A stretch of 38,220 nt of DNA. It comes from a virus. The stretch lies in the IMG/VR virus record IMGVR_UViG_3300010334_000121, positions 1 through 38,220 of that record, one strand, 5' to 3'. The position numbers and the translations under genes were made by a program. The first letter of the stretch is position 1; every line of letters starts with the position of its first letter. Below are positions 30,073-36,242 of this stretch, piece by piece. The notes below the pieces were generated by a model. The model did no database searches and was not told the origin of the DNA. It saw only the letters and a list, made by a program, of their open reading frames with translations.

Positions 30073-30650
30073 CGTCGGAGGAGCTTCGCCGGAAGGTCGC
30101 CGACTACGCGCTCTCGCTCGACGGCCTCGGCGCCGACGGGCCTCGGCGCGACGCCTACCTCGACCTCCTCTCGGGCGGTATCGAGCCTGCTCAGGTACGC
30201 GATGGCATGGCGAAGATTTCCTCGTGCGCCCTTACGGTGCGCGCTATCTGGCGCGAGCTTGGGTGTCGTGATGCGGTGCTCCTGCGGCGCTACGTCATCG
30301 GGCGCGCGATGAATGACGTGATGACCATCGGGCAGCGTGCCGGCGCATGGCGCACGGGCGTCGACGGCGACTCGCCCGGTGTCGGCGACGCCGTCATCGT
30401 GGGCGTTGACCCGAAGCTGCACGTCTACACCGTGACGGCTGGCCGCGGCGACGGCACGACGTGGACGCTCGAAAGCATCGACGGTGGCCAGGGTGCGGGA
30501 GGCTGCCATATCGCGCGGCGTACGCGCATGATGGCGCCCGACGCGACGGGGCGCCTCGTCGATACGCTCGTCGACAGCGGCACACGGCGCGTCGTGTTCG
30601 GATGGGTCGACTGCGTCGCGCTGCTTGGGCCGGTGTTCGGTGTTGATTGA
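30069..30650 (+). CDS. Putative peptidoglycan cysteine peptidase/amidase (CHAP/NlpC-like)
   Basis: 193 residues from the ATGA start. A cysteine in a helix-start context (KISSCALTVRAIWRELG, Cys53) could be the nucleophile, with His118 in KLHVYTVTAG as the partner; GVGDAVIVG before it and LESIDGGQGAGGCHI after it complete a layout seen in CHAP/NlpC-type wall hydrolases of phages and actinobacteria. This would cut peptide cross-links and complement the neighbouring transglycosylase. There is no signal peptide, so export would rely on a holin. The catalytic assignment is by pattern, not alignment. Confidence 0.5.
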   Translation: MTSEELRRKVADYALSLDGLGADGPRRDAYLDLLSGGIEPAQVRDGMAKISSCALTVRAIWRELGCRDAVLLRRYVIGRAMNDVMTIGQRAGAWRTGVDGDSPGVGDAVIVGVDPKLHVYTVTAGRGDGTTWTLESIDGGQGAGGCHIARRTRMMAPDATGRLVDTLVDSGTRRVVFGWVDCVALLGPVFGVD

Positions 30651-30801
30651 CGAGGACGCCGCGAAGCAGTTGCTCTTCGCGGAACTCGAAGACGAGATCC
30701 ACGACTGGTCGTTCGACGACCTCGCCGAGCTACTCGACTATGCGCGGTGGATTGCGCTCACCGAGCCGCACGAGCGCGCGTTCCGACGCTGCGAGAACTA
30801 G
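30640..30801 (+). CDS. Small acidic protein, last gene of the rightward block
   Basis: 53 residues from GTG at 30640 (TTG at 30643 is an alternative), overlapping the hydrolase by 11 bases and ending at TAG 30799-30801. The sequence LIDEDAAKQLLFAELEDEIH followed by WSFDDLAELLDYARWIAL is acidic and helical with aromatic residues, of the kind seen in small phage modulators. No family was recognised. Its stop abuts the stop of the converging leftward operon. Confidence 0.5.
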   Translation: MLIDEDAAKQLLFAELEDEIHDWSFDDLAELLDYARWIALTEPHERAFRRCEN

Positions 30802-31158
30802 CTAGTCGAGCCAGAGCGTCGGGTCGCACGCGGGCACCTCGCGCGCGAGCCTCGCGGCCTCAATGTGCGCCTCGTACGCAAGAGCGTCGCCCGTCTCGAC
30901 CCAGTGCTCCCACGCGGCCGCGCAGACGGTCCCCAGGCGCGTCGCGAGCGACAGGACGGCCGGAAGGTCAGCCACGGCGGCAAGGACGATTCTACGGGCG
31001 CCTGTGAGCCGCGGCGGGGCGTCGAGGACGGCGGCCCGCAACGCCTCCCGCTCGGCGTCGACCGCGGAGGGCCGACGCGCGAGCAAGAGGGTTGCGAGGC
31101 GCAGCACCGCGACGGCCTCGAGGCTGGACGCGAGGGCGTCGGCGAGCTCGGGGGTCAG
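30802..31158 (-). CDS. Hypothetical helical protein, last gene of the leftward operon
   Basis: About 118 residues if translation begins at CTG 31158-31156, which overlaps the nuclease stop as CTGA and fits the operon's habit; no ATG is available nearby, and a GTG at 31248 would overlap the nuclease deeply. The protein is almost all helix, A/L/R-rich (LADALASSLEAVAVLRLATL, IVLAAVADLPAVLSLATRLG), ending in ACDPTLWLD. No domain is recognised. The start codon choice is unusual and uncertain. It ends with TAG directly against the rightward block. Confidence 0.45.
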   Translation of the reverse strand: MTPELADALASSLEAVAVLRLATLLLARRPSAVDAEREALRAAVLDAPPRLTGARRIVLAAVADLPAVLSLATRLGTVCAAAWEHWVETGDALAYEAHIEAARLAREVPACDPTLWLD

Positions 31159-31562
31159 CGCATCGCTTGACGTATGGCCTCCTCGGCTTCCTCTACCGTC
31201 CGGACGATGGCGACGTGTACGCCGCGGCGAATGGCCGCCTCGCACCACGCGAGCTGCTCGGGTCGCACGCGGCCGGTGGGGCTCTTCAACTCGAGGCCGA
31301 AGGCGCGCCCGTCGACGGCGCCGACGAGGTCGGGGCTGCCAACGCCGAGGCCGTAGGTGATGCGGTTCGTGGTGAGCACGCGCGCGGCGGTAGCGCGGCA
31401 GTGCGGGCAGAGTTCGCGCGCGAGGAGTGGGCCGACGTTGCCGGTGTGGCCTGAGCCGACCTCGTTGCGGAAGATGGTCAGCGAGGGCAAGTCCGCGCGC
31501 TGTAGGGCGCCGACGCGGGCGAGCACGGCGCGTTCGAGCGCGGCTTCCGGTCTAGCGGGCAT
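31155..31562 (-). CDS. VRR-NUC family nuclease
   Basis: 135 residues from an ATG at 31562 with GGGGAG upstream. It has the PD-(D/E)XK-type VRR-NUC pattern: FRNEVGSGHTGNVG (31-44), GSPDLVG with Asp78, GLELKSPTG with Glu91 and Lys93, and the downstream Gln103 in RVRPEQLAWCEAA, then a closing AIVRTVEEAEEAI. These nucleases are often found in phages near helicases and replication genes and cut branched or single-strand DNA. An extra CPHC motif (52-55) could bind zinc. It overlaps the extended reading of the mom-like gene by 11 bases. Confidence 0.7.
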   Translation of the reverse strand: MPARPEAALERAVLARVGALQRADLPSLTIFRNEVGSGHTGNVGPLLARELCPHCRATAARVLTTNRITYGLGVGSPDLVGAVDGRAFGLELKSPTGRVRPEQLAWCEAAIRRGVHVAIVRTVEEAEEAIRQAMR

Positions 31563-32150
31563 GTGCTCCCCACCGTGCATAATCACCGCCACCTGTGCCT
31601 CGAATTGGATTCCCCTTGCGGAACTTCGGCTCGCGATAGCCTGCGCCGGGAAACCGCCTTTCGTAACTAGCATCTAGAGACAAAATCCGCTCCCTGTCTG
31701 AGTCTTCTCGTATGACCCAGATCCAACGATCCTTGATTTCTTGCTTCTTCTCGCCATCCCACGAACCCCCACGGCTGGGGGGGGCACCATTCGGTGCCAC
31801 GTTGGCGCCCATATCCAGTTGCATGCTCGATAGAGCGAGCCCGTGTGACCCACGGACGGATCGGAGTAGCTGACGACGGTGGTTGCTCTGGGGCATTCGT
31901 TGGCTATCCACTTGGAAGCTGACGACCACTGTCGAGATCCTCCGTTCTTTTCACCTGTAAGGCACCATCGAGCGAGCTCTAACCATTCCTTCGGAAGCCT
32001 CCTAGATGCGGGGGAGGCAAACACGATGACGCCGAAATCGTCTCGGTAGGTAAAACTTCCTCTTGCCGATGGCCCTAGATAGTGCCTTTCGGCGAGGATC
32101 GCGTCCGTTGGAAAATCGCGAATAGCGAATGGCAGCGCAGCCTGTTTCAT
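31552..32150 (-). CDS. Mom-like DNA modification protein, split at a C8 tract
   Basis: The first frame, from the ATG at 32150, encodes the N-terminal part of a Mom-like GNAT-fold protein: ILAERHYLGPSARGSF, DDFGVIVFASP, ELARWCLTGEKNGGSRQWSS, then VVSYSDPSVGHTGSLYRACN and WIWAPTWHR. In Mu, Mom converts adenines to N6-(1-acetamido)adenine and protects DNA from restriction. At eight consecutive C (31784-31777) the good frame changes: the continuation SRGGSWDGEKKQEIKDRWIW and later GYREPKFRKG lies in the -1 frame and runs to TAG at 31552. A ninth C or a -1 slip would give one protein of about 199 residues. The frame as written ends at 31674 in unlikely sequence. The region is GC-poor. Confidence 0.65.
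31777..31784. repeat. Homopolymer of eight G (C8 on the coding strand)
   Basis: Eight consecutive G on the plus strand lie where the two halves of the mom-like gene change frame. Mononucleotide tracts of this length are prone to slippage in replication and to sequencing error. The length decides whether the full-length protein can be read without ribosomal slippage (nine would restore the frame). Confidence 0.9.
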
Positions 32151-32254
32151 GTGGTCCGACCAGTCGCGCACTCCTCGCACGCAATCGTCGGCATCTCCTC
32201 GGGCGAGACGCAAAGCGCCCCGTGCTCGCACCGATGCGCCGGCAGCATCGTCAC
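32147..32254 (-). CDS. 35-residue Com-like metal-binding mini-protein
   Basis: From GTG at 32254 (GTGA overlap with the gene upstream; an ATG at 32263 is an alternative giving 38 residues) to TGA at 32147-32149, overlapping the mom-like ATG as ATGA. It contains HRCEHGALC and, 10 residues on, CEEC, so up to six Cys/His ligands in 24 residues. In Mu the small zinc protein Com is encoded directly before mom, overlaps it and is needed for its translation. The position, size and metal motif agree, but the sequence is too short to prove homology. Confidence 0.45.
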   Translation of the reverse strand: MTMLPAHRCEHGALCVSPEEMPTIACEECATGRTT

Positions 32255-32721
32255 GCGAGCCATGCTGGCCTTTCCGAGCGCGTCCAGCGCGCCCGTGTGC
32301 CCCAGGATGCGACCTTCGTGCGGTAGTAGGCCCGGTAGGCGCTGACGGCGTCGTCGCCCTTCAGCTCGACCGGCATCGCTTGGGCGAACGGCGTACGCGG
32401 TCCCTCGGGTAGCGAGTCGAGCGCGACCGCCGCTTCCTCGAGCGCGTCGGCGCTGCCATGCGTGCGGCCGTAGCGCGACGTGTACTCGGCGAGCAGCGCG
32501 CGACCGTGGGCGACGAGCCACGCGAAGTTGGCTTGTGTGGCCCCAGCCCACCGCGTGCAGGGATGCGCCTCGTGCGTCGAGCGGTAGCGCACCTCGAGGC
32601 CGACAGAGCGCGCGACGGTAGAGGCTATCTGAGCGGTTTCGAGGCACATCTTCACGACGTGAACGTCTGCGAGGGCTTGTGCTGCGCGCACGGGGTCGTC
32701 GTCGACCGCAAAAATGTTCAC
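32251..32721 (-). CDS. Conserved phage protein (DVHVVKM family)
   Basis: 156 residues from GTG at 32721 with GAAGGAG about ten bases upstream. It shows the pattern of a widespread T4-like and cyanophage protein: NIFAVDDDPVRAAQALAD, DVHVVKMCLETAQIAST, HPCTRWAGATQANFAWLV, LLAEYTSRYGRTH, TPFAQAMPVELKGDDAVSAY and RAYYRTKVA. Some family members are annotated as having a pyrimidine-dimer-glycosylase-like fold, but activity is not established. It is embedded in the DNA-metabolism operon, overlapped by GTGA on both sides. Confidence 0.6.
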   Translation of the reverse strand: MNIFAVDDDPVRAAQALADVHVVKMCLETAQIASTVARSVGLEVRYRSTHEAHPCTRWAGATQANFAWLVAHGRALLAEYTSRYGRTHGSADALEEAAVALDSLPEGPRTPFAQAMPVELKGDDAVSAYRAYYRTKVASWGTRARWTRSERPAWLA

Positions 32722-32885
32722 TTGGTTGGCTCCTTCGGGGTGTTCTCGCCACCGGTTAGGTCGATGACCATCGTGCCCTCTTCGTCGACTAGGGTTGACG
32801 AGAGGTCGAACGCGGGGCGCTCGTGGGCGCAGGGGCGGGTGGCGCGGCACTTGGGGCAGGGGGCGTAACGGGGTTCAAGTCGCAT
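32718..32885 (-). CDS. Small zinc-ribbon-like protein
   Basis: 55 residues from ATG at 32885, two bases after the previous stop. The N-terminal half has RYAPCPKCRATRPCAHERP with three Cys and a His in zinc-finger spacing (CxxC...C.H); the rest is acidic with VIDLTGGE. It ends in a GTGA overlap with the DVHVVKM-family gene. Too short for family assignment; a nucleic-acid or protein-binding accessory is the natural guess. Confidence 0.5.
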   Translation of the reverse strand: MRLEPRYAPCPKCRATRPCAHERPAFDLSSTLVDEEGTMVIDLTGGENTPKEPTK

Positions 32886-32887
32886 CT

Positions 32888-33070
32888 TCAGCCCTCCACC
32901 GGAACGCAGACGAGCGTGTCAATCGGCACCTCGGCGGGCAGGTACTCGACGGCAGCCTCGCGCGAGGCGAACACCATCGCAGCCTGCTTGTCGTGCGACC
33001 ACGCGAGATAGCCGTCGTCGTTCAGCCCGACGAAGTAGAGGCCCGCGAATGGCATCTTGAGAATCAGCAT
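32888..33070 (-). CDS. Hypothetical small protein
   Basis: 60 residues from an ATG that overlaps the upstream TGA (TGATG). It reads as one small alpha/beta unit: MLILKMPFAGLYFVGLNDDG, YLAWSHDKQAAMVFASREAA and VEYLPAEVPIDTLVCVPVEG. No motifs for catalysis or metal binding. It was hidden inside a longer out-of-frame open reading frame; the start chosen here gives normal composition and operon-style overlap. Confidence 0.5.
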   Translation of the reverse strand: MLILKMPFAGLYFVGLNDDGYLAWSHDKQAAMVFASREAAVEYLPAEVPIDTLVCVPVEG

Positions 33071-33447
33071 CACTCCTCCTCGTCCTTCGCCGCCTCGGCC
33101 GCCGCGGCGCCGAGCAGCGAGTATCCACCGATATCTCGCCAGGGACTCTCGCCCAACGCATCGCGGTCGGTGGCGATGCGAAAGAGCTTGTCGAGGACGC
33201 GCGTCACGGCCAGCGCGTCGCGGTACTGCTCGGGCCGGATGCCCGTGGGGTAGAGGATGCGCAGCACGTCGCCGGCCCGGCCGAAGCTGTCGCCGTAGGC
33301 CGCCTGCTTGACGTCGACGAGCGAGCCTAGTGCGCGGCCCGCGGCCTCGTATCGGCCCGCGGGCGGCTCGCGGGAGACGCACTCGAGGCAGCGCGTGCGG
33401 CCTCGGGCGGCGCGGAATGGGGTGCCGCAGCGGTCGCAGGGTATCAC
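33070..33447 (-). CDS. Zinc-ribbon plus DUF1599-like domain protein
   Basis: 125 residues from GTG (GTGA overlap). The N-terminus has IPCDRCGTPFRAARGRTRCL followed by EC, a CxxC...CxxC zinc ribbon. From residue 40 the sequence YGDSFGRAGDVLRILYPTGI, then RVLDKLFRIATDRDALGESP and WRDIGGYSLLG, follows a pattern known from a phage family linked to nucleotide modification (DUF1599-like): a K-RI-DK core followed by D-GY. The role may be in nucleotide pool handling. The zinc ribbon addition may be a fusion. Confidence 0.5.
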   Translation of the reverse strand: MIPCDRCGTPFRAARGRTRCLECVSREPPAGRYEAAGRALGSLVDVKQAAYGDSFGRAGDVLRILYPTGIRPEQYRDALAVTRVLDKLFRIATDRDALGESPWRDIGGYSLLGAAAAEAAKDEEE

Positions 33448-33899
33448 TTCTCCTCCTTTGCGGCGCGGAGCCGCTTGATTTCGGCGAGCTCGGCGCGCAA
33501 ATCGTCAATCTCACCGCGCATCGCGATTCCGACGAGCGATGCCCGCTCGCACCCGTCTCGGAACCGCTCGACCTCGGCCCGCGCCTCGTCGCGCTCGCGC
33601 TCAGCTCGCTCCAGCCGCCTGTGAACCTCCTCCAGCGGGTCGCCCGGCCTCGCGCTCACAAGCTGGTAATCGCAGGTGTAGTCGAAGTCGCCCTCGGGCG
33701 TCTCCACACGGTTGCACTCGCGCGCCTCGCCGTACGGCACAAGCAAGCCCCACTCGATTGCGGCAGTGTCCTCGTGCCATCCGTCCGTCGAACGGTCGCG
33801 GTGGTACTCCAGCGATGCCTCGGCCGCGTCACGAGCCTCGTCCGCGGTTTCGTGACGCGTAAACCGATCCTCGGGGTCGTAGCTGTACCAGAATGTCAC
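33444..33899 (-). CDS. Hypothetical protein with C-terminal coiled coil
   Basis: 151 residues from GTG (GTGA overlap). The N-terminal 80 residues have aromatic and acidic features (TFWYSYDPEDRFTRHETADE, WHEDTAAIEWGLLVPYGEA) seen in unassigned phage proteins. Residues 90-151 form a strong charged coiled coil (LEEVHRRLERAERERDEARA and DDLRAELAEIKRLRAAKEEK). It may be an adaptor or part of a replication accessory complex. No enzymatic motif. Confidence 0.5.
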   Translation of the reverse strand: MTFWYSYDPEDRFTRHETADEARDAAEASLEYHRDRSTDGWHEDTAAIEWGLLVPYGEARECNRVETPEGDFDYTCDYQLVSARPGDPLEEVHRRLERAERERDEARAEVERFRDGCERASLVGIAMRGEIDDLRAELAEIKRLRAAKEEK

Positions 33900-34120
33900 T
33901 TCATCCTCGCTTCTTCGCGCGTCGTCCAGTCGGCTGCCGTCGCCATCGCGGCGGCCTGAGAGTTCGCAAACGTCGAGTCGACCTCGCGCCACACCCGGCG
34001 CTCGTCGACGCGACGCAGCGCCGTGACGTACCACTGGCCGTCGTGACGTAACCACACCTCCACGCGTCGGTCGTCGCCGTCGAAGAGCCACACGCGGCGA
34101 GCTAGTTGGTCGGCGATCAT
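33896..34120 (-). CDS. Hypothetical small protein
   Basis: 74 residues from ATG at 34120, bounded by ATGA upstream and GTGA downstream overlaps. The first half is a strand-rich unit (QLARRVWLFDGDDRRVEVWL, RHDGQWYVTALRRVDERRVW), the last part helical (NSQAAAMATAADWTTREEAR). Basic overall. No family was recognised; the overlaps on both ends support translation. Confidence 0.5.
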   Translation of the reverse strand: MIADQLARRVWLFDGDDRRVEVWLRHDGQWYVTALRRVDERRVWREVDSTFANSQAAAMATAADWTTREEARMK

Positions 34121-34275
34121 CGCTTGGCCTCCAGCGCGGCTCGAAGCCGCGCCACCTCCTCGCGTAGCTCGTCGCGCTCGCGCGCCGTGCGCTCGTAGAG
34201 GCATGACTCGCACAACCGCACCCGGTCGCGCGTCAAGCAGTCCGCGTAGGCAGCGCCGCAATCTTCGCACGCCAT
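34117..34275 (-). CDS. Small zinc-finger plus coiled-coil protein
   Basis: 52 residues from ATG at 34275, overlapping the upstream stop (TGATG) and the next gene (ATGA). The N-terminal half is MACEDCGAAYADCLTRDRVR followed by LCESCL: two CxxC pairs separated by 16-17 residues, a zinc ribbon. The C-terminal half is a short coiled coil (ERDELREEVARLRAALEAK). It is one of several tiny metal-binding proteins in this operon, possibly a transcription or DNA-binding accessory. Confidence 0.55.
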   Translation of the reverse strand: MACEDCGAAYADCLTRDRVRLCESCLYERTARERDELREEVARLRAALEAKR

Positions 34276-34571
34276 CACGCCCTCCTCGCGTAGTAGGACA
34301 CGAACCCCTCGTGAATGTCATTCGACTCTTCGCGGCTAAATGCGCCTCGACAGTGCAGCCCGTTCCAGTCGGTCACTGCGCCGTCAGGACCGAGCGAGAA
34401 CACCATCGTCTCGTAGGCGCGTCTGTAGCCGATGTCCTCTTGTTCGCGGCTTCCCATTGGATACCACTCCCCCACAGAGGAAACGCGATAGGATCCCACG
34501 CGCGTATGTCGCCACCATCGGCACCGGTCGGCTCCGATGAAGTGGCCCGGAAAGTCCTTCTCTTCGATCAT
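34275..34571 (-). CDS. Hypothetical phage protein
   Basis: 98 residues from ATG at 34571 (ATGA overlap). The sequence IEEKDFPGHFIGADRCRWWR, then HTRVGSYRVSSVGEWYPMG and YETMVFSLGPDGAVTDWNGL, is conserved-looking, with many aromatic residues. It resembles unassigned phage proteins, but no function is known to me. Local GC (about 57% around 34441-34500) is lower than in the neighbours, which may indicate a later arrival. Confidence 0.5.
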   Translation of the reverse strand: MIEEKDFPGHFIGADRCRWWRHTRVGSYRVSSVGEWYPMGSREQEDIGYRRAYETMVFSLGPDGAVTDWNGLHCRGAFSREESNDIHEGFVSYYARRA

Positions 34572-34846
34572 TCTTGCTTCCCCTTCAAGCTGGCAATCTC
34601 CGCGAGATAGGCGCGCTCCCGCATATCCCAATCGAGCGCGCGTGTGTCGTAGGTGCCGACAGTTTGATCACTCAGCGCCAGGCGGCTGCGTAGTCGGACG
34701 TGCTCCGTTCTCAGGGCAATCAGTTCCGACTCCATCTCCACATAGTCAGTCACGAGCGCGTCCCATTCGCTCTCGACAAGGTGGACGCGGAACCCCTCTG
34801 CGTCGGGCAGACTGGCACGAAGGACGCGCATATCAGTCGGCCTCAT
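34568..34846 (-). CDS. Hypothetical protein with central coiled coil
   Basis: 92 residues from ATG at 34846, overlapping the dUTPase stop (ATGA) and the next gene (ATGA). It contains FRVHLVESEWDALVTDYVEM, then a coiled coil (ESELIALRTEHVRLRSRLAL) and a charged end. No family was recognised. Tight spacing between dUTPase and the next small gene indicates cotranslation. Confidence 0.5.
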   Translation of the reverse strand: MRPTDMRVLRASLPDAEGFRVHLVESEWDALVTDYVEMESELIALRTEHVRLRSRLALSDQTVGTYDTRALDWDMRERAYLAEIASLKGKQE

Positions 34847-35307
34847 GCGCGCCCCGTCGAGCCGAAGCCCCCGGCCCCGCGCTCGGTAGCGTCCAGCGCC
34901 TCGACCTCCACCGCCTCGCACCGCGCGACCGGCGAGACGACGAGCTGCGCGAGCCGCTCGCCGTGCTCGAACTCGACGGGCTCGCGCCCCAGGTTCGCGA
35001 GGCCCACGCGGATCTCGCCGCGGTATCCGGCGTCAATCGTCCCGTGCGCGCAGTGGAGTCCGCGCAGGAACAGCGACGAGCGCGGCCGGATCTCGCCCTG
35101 GTAGCCCTCTGGGATTGCGACCGCGAGGCCGGTGCGCAGCAGAACGCGCCCGCCTGGGTAGAGGCGCAGGCACGCGGGGCTTCGGGTGTAGTCGTAGCCC
35201 TCCGCGCCGTCGAGCGCGATTCGGAGGTCGAGGCCGGCGTCGCCCGCGCGCGCGTAGGCGGGCGGCGGGAGGGTGGGGTCGATGCGGCGGATGGGTAATG
35301 ACGGCAT
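34843..35307 (-). CDS. dUTPase
   Basis: 154 residues from ATG at 35307, which overlaps the methylase stop (TAATG). All five trimeric dUTPase motifs are visible: AGDAGLDL (21-28), PRSSL (75-79), GTIDAGYRGEIRV (89-101, containing the catalytic Asp), GERLAQLV (116-123) and RGAGGFGSTG (143-152, the phosphate-binding tail). The enzyme splits dUTP to dUMP and pyrophosphate, keeping uracil out of DNA and providing dUMP for thymidylate synthesis. A phage copy supports replication. This is one of the most secure calls in the window. Confidence 0.95.
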   Translation of the reverse strand: MPSLPIRRIDPTLPPPAYARAGDAGLDLRIALDGAEGYDYTRSPACLRLYPGGRVLLRTGLAVAIPEGYQGEIRPRSSLFLRGLHCAHGTIDAGYRGEIRVGLANLGREPVEFEHGERLAQLVVSPVARCEAVEVEALDATERGAGGFGSTGRA

Positions 35308-36242
35308 TAGAACAGGCTCCTTTGCTTGTCGGTAGAGAGGCACCCCGGCGAGAACCACACGCGCTCGCGGTGCGAGTTTTTGTTCGTTCCGTCGCGGCGC
35401 TGACTGCCGAAGCCGCCATGCGCCTTCCAAAACACCGCGCGCCACGACGACGGCATATCGTGCTCGCCCTCGTAGCCACAGAGTGCGATGCGAAGGCGCG
35501 TGTCGTCGCCGTGCTCGACGGCCCACGCGCGCACGTCCGCGGAGATTCCACGGCCGCCAGCGGCATAGTCAATCGCGCCGTCGCAGTACGGCGGATCGAG
35601 GAAGATTCCCGTCGTGCCATGGCGCCACGTCACGGAGTCGCCGAGCACGCGCGTCCAGTCCCCGCATGCGACGCGCACGCGACGGAGGCGAGCGGCGAGC
35701 GTGGATAGATAGGCGGCCAAGGGGATAGGCTCGTCGCCCATGCCCGCGCCGAGGTGCGGGAGCTGCCGATGCACGCCCATGCCCGCGCCGAGGTGCGGGA
35801 GCTGCCGATGCACGCCCCTGCCCGCGCCGCCGTCGTTCCACGTCTCCTCGCGGCACCAGCCCGAGCCAATCCAACCGCACAGACCATAGACCCACCATCC
35901 GGCAACCTTCGCGTCGTGGAAGTGCGGGTCACGCATCATTCGTTCACGGAAGTCGGCCTGCGCAACAAGCCAGTGGTGCCGCGCTTCGATCTCGGCCTCG
36001 TTCACGGGCACGTCGGCCCACTTCGCTACGGCCTCCGGCTCGGCCTGGAGTGCGCGCCAAAAGTTCGCAAGATAGCAGTCGCGGTCGTTGACCGTCTCGG
36101 TATGCGGCTCATGCGGTCGGCCGAGTAGGACGGCGAGCGAACCCGCGAACGGCTCGACGTAGTTCGGCACGTCGCCGAATGCCTCCCAGACGATAGGGGC
36201 CACGCGGCTCTTGCCGCCGAACCAAGGGAACGGTGCCTTCAC
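35307..36242 (-). CDS. D12-class DNA adenine N6-methyltransferase (Dam-like)
   Basis: 311 residues from GTG at 36242 (GTGA overlap with the helicase, GGAG just upstream). The usual motifs are in order: PFPWFGGKSR (4-13) for S-adenosylmethionine binding, NYVEPFAGSLAVLLGRP, NDRD (52-55), then FLDPPYCD (214-221), the catalytic DPPY. It would methylate adenine in the phage DNA, giving restriction protection or regulation. Between the AdoMet and DPPY parts, a 13-residue tandem repeat (VHRQLPHLGAGMG twice plus a partial copy) sits in the likely target-recognition region. The target sequence cannot be read from the protein. Confidence 0.85.
   Translation of the reverse strand: MKAPFPWFGGKSRVAPIVWEAFGDVPNYVEPFAGSLAVLLGRPHEPHTETVNDRDCYLANFWRALQAEPEAVAKWADVPVNEAEIEARHHWLVAQADFRERMMRDPHFHDAKVAGWWVYGLCGWIGSGWCREETWNDGGAGRGVHRQLPHLGAGMGVHRQLPHLGAGMGDEPIPLAAYLSTLAARLRRVRVACGDWTRVLGDSVTWRHGTTGIFLDPPYCDGAIDYAAGGRGISADVRAWAVEHGDDTRLRIALCGYEGEHDMPSSWRAVFWKAHGGFGSQRRDGTNKNSHRERVWFSPGCLSTDKQRSLF
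35735..35829. repeat. 39-bp tandem repeat inside the methylase gene
   Basis: Copy one is 35735-35773, copy two 35774-35812, and a partial third copy begins at 35813 with one early mismatch. The unit starts CGCCCATGCCCGCGCCGAGG and is in frame, so changes in copy number would add or remove 13 residues without breaking the protein. Confidence 0.85.

Noticed and set aside
31674-31776. Natural C-terminus of the mom-like protein in its first frame (ending GSGFCL)
   Set aside because: The sequence after the C8 tract in this frame is basic and unlike the family, while the alternative frame has a coherent, aromatic- and charge-rich continuation.
35308-35526. Upstream extension of the dUTPase to 35526
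   Set aside because: The added 73 residues are basic shadow sequence inside the methylase; the ATG at 35307 matches the normal dUTPase length.
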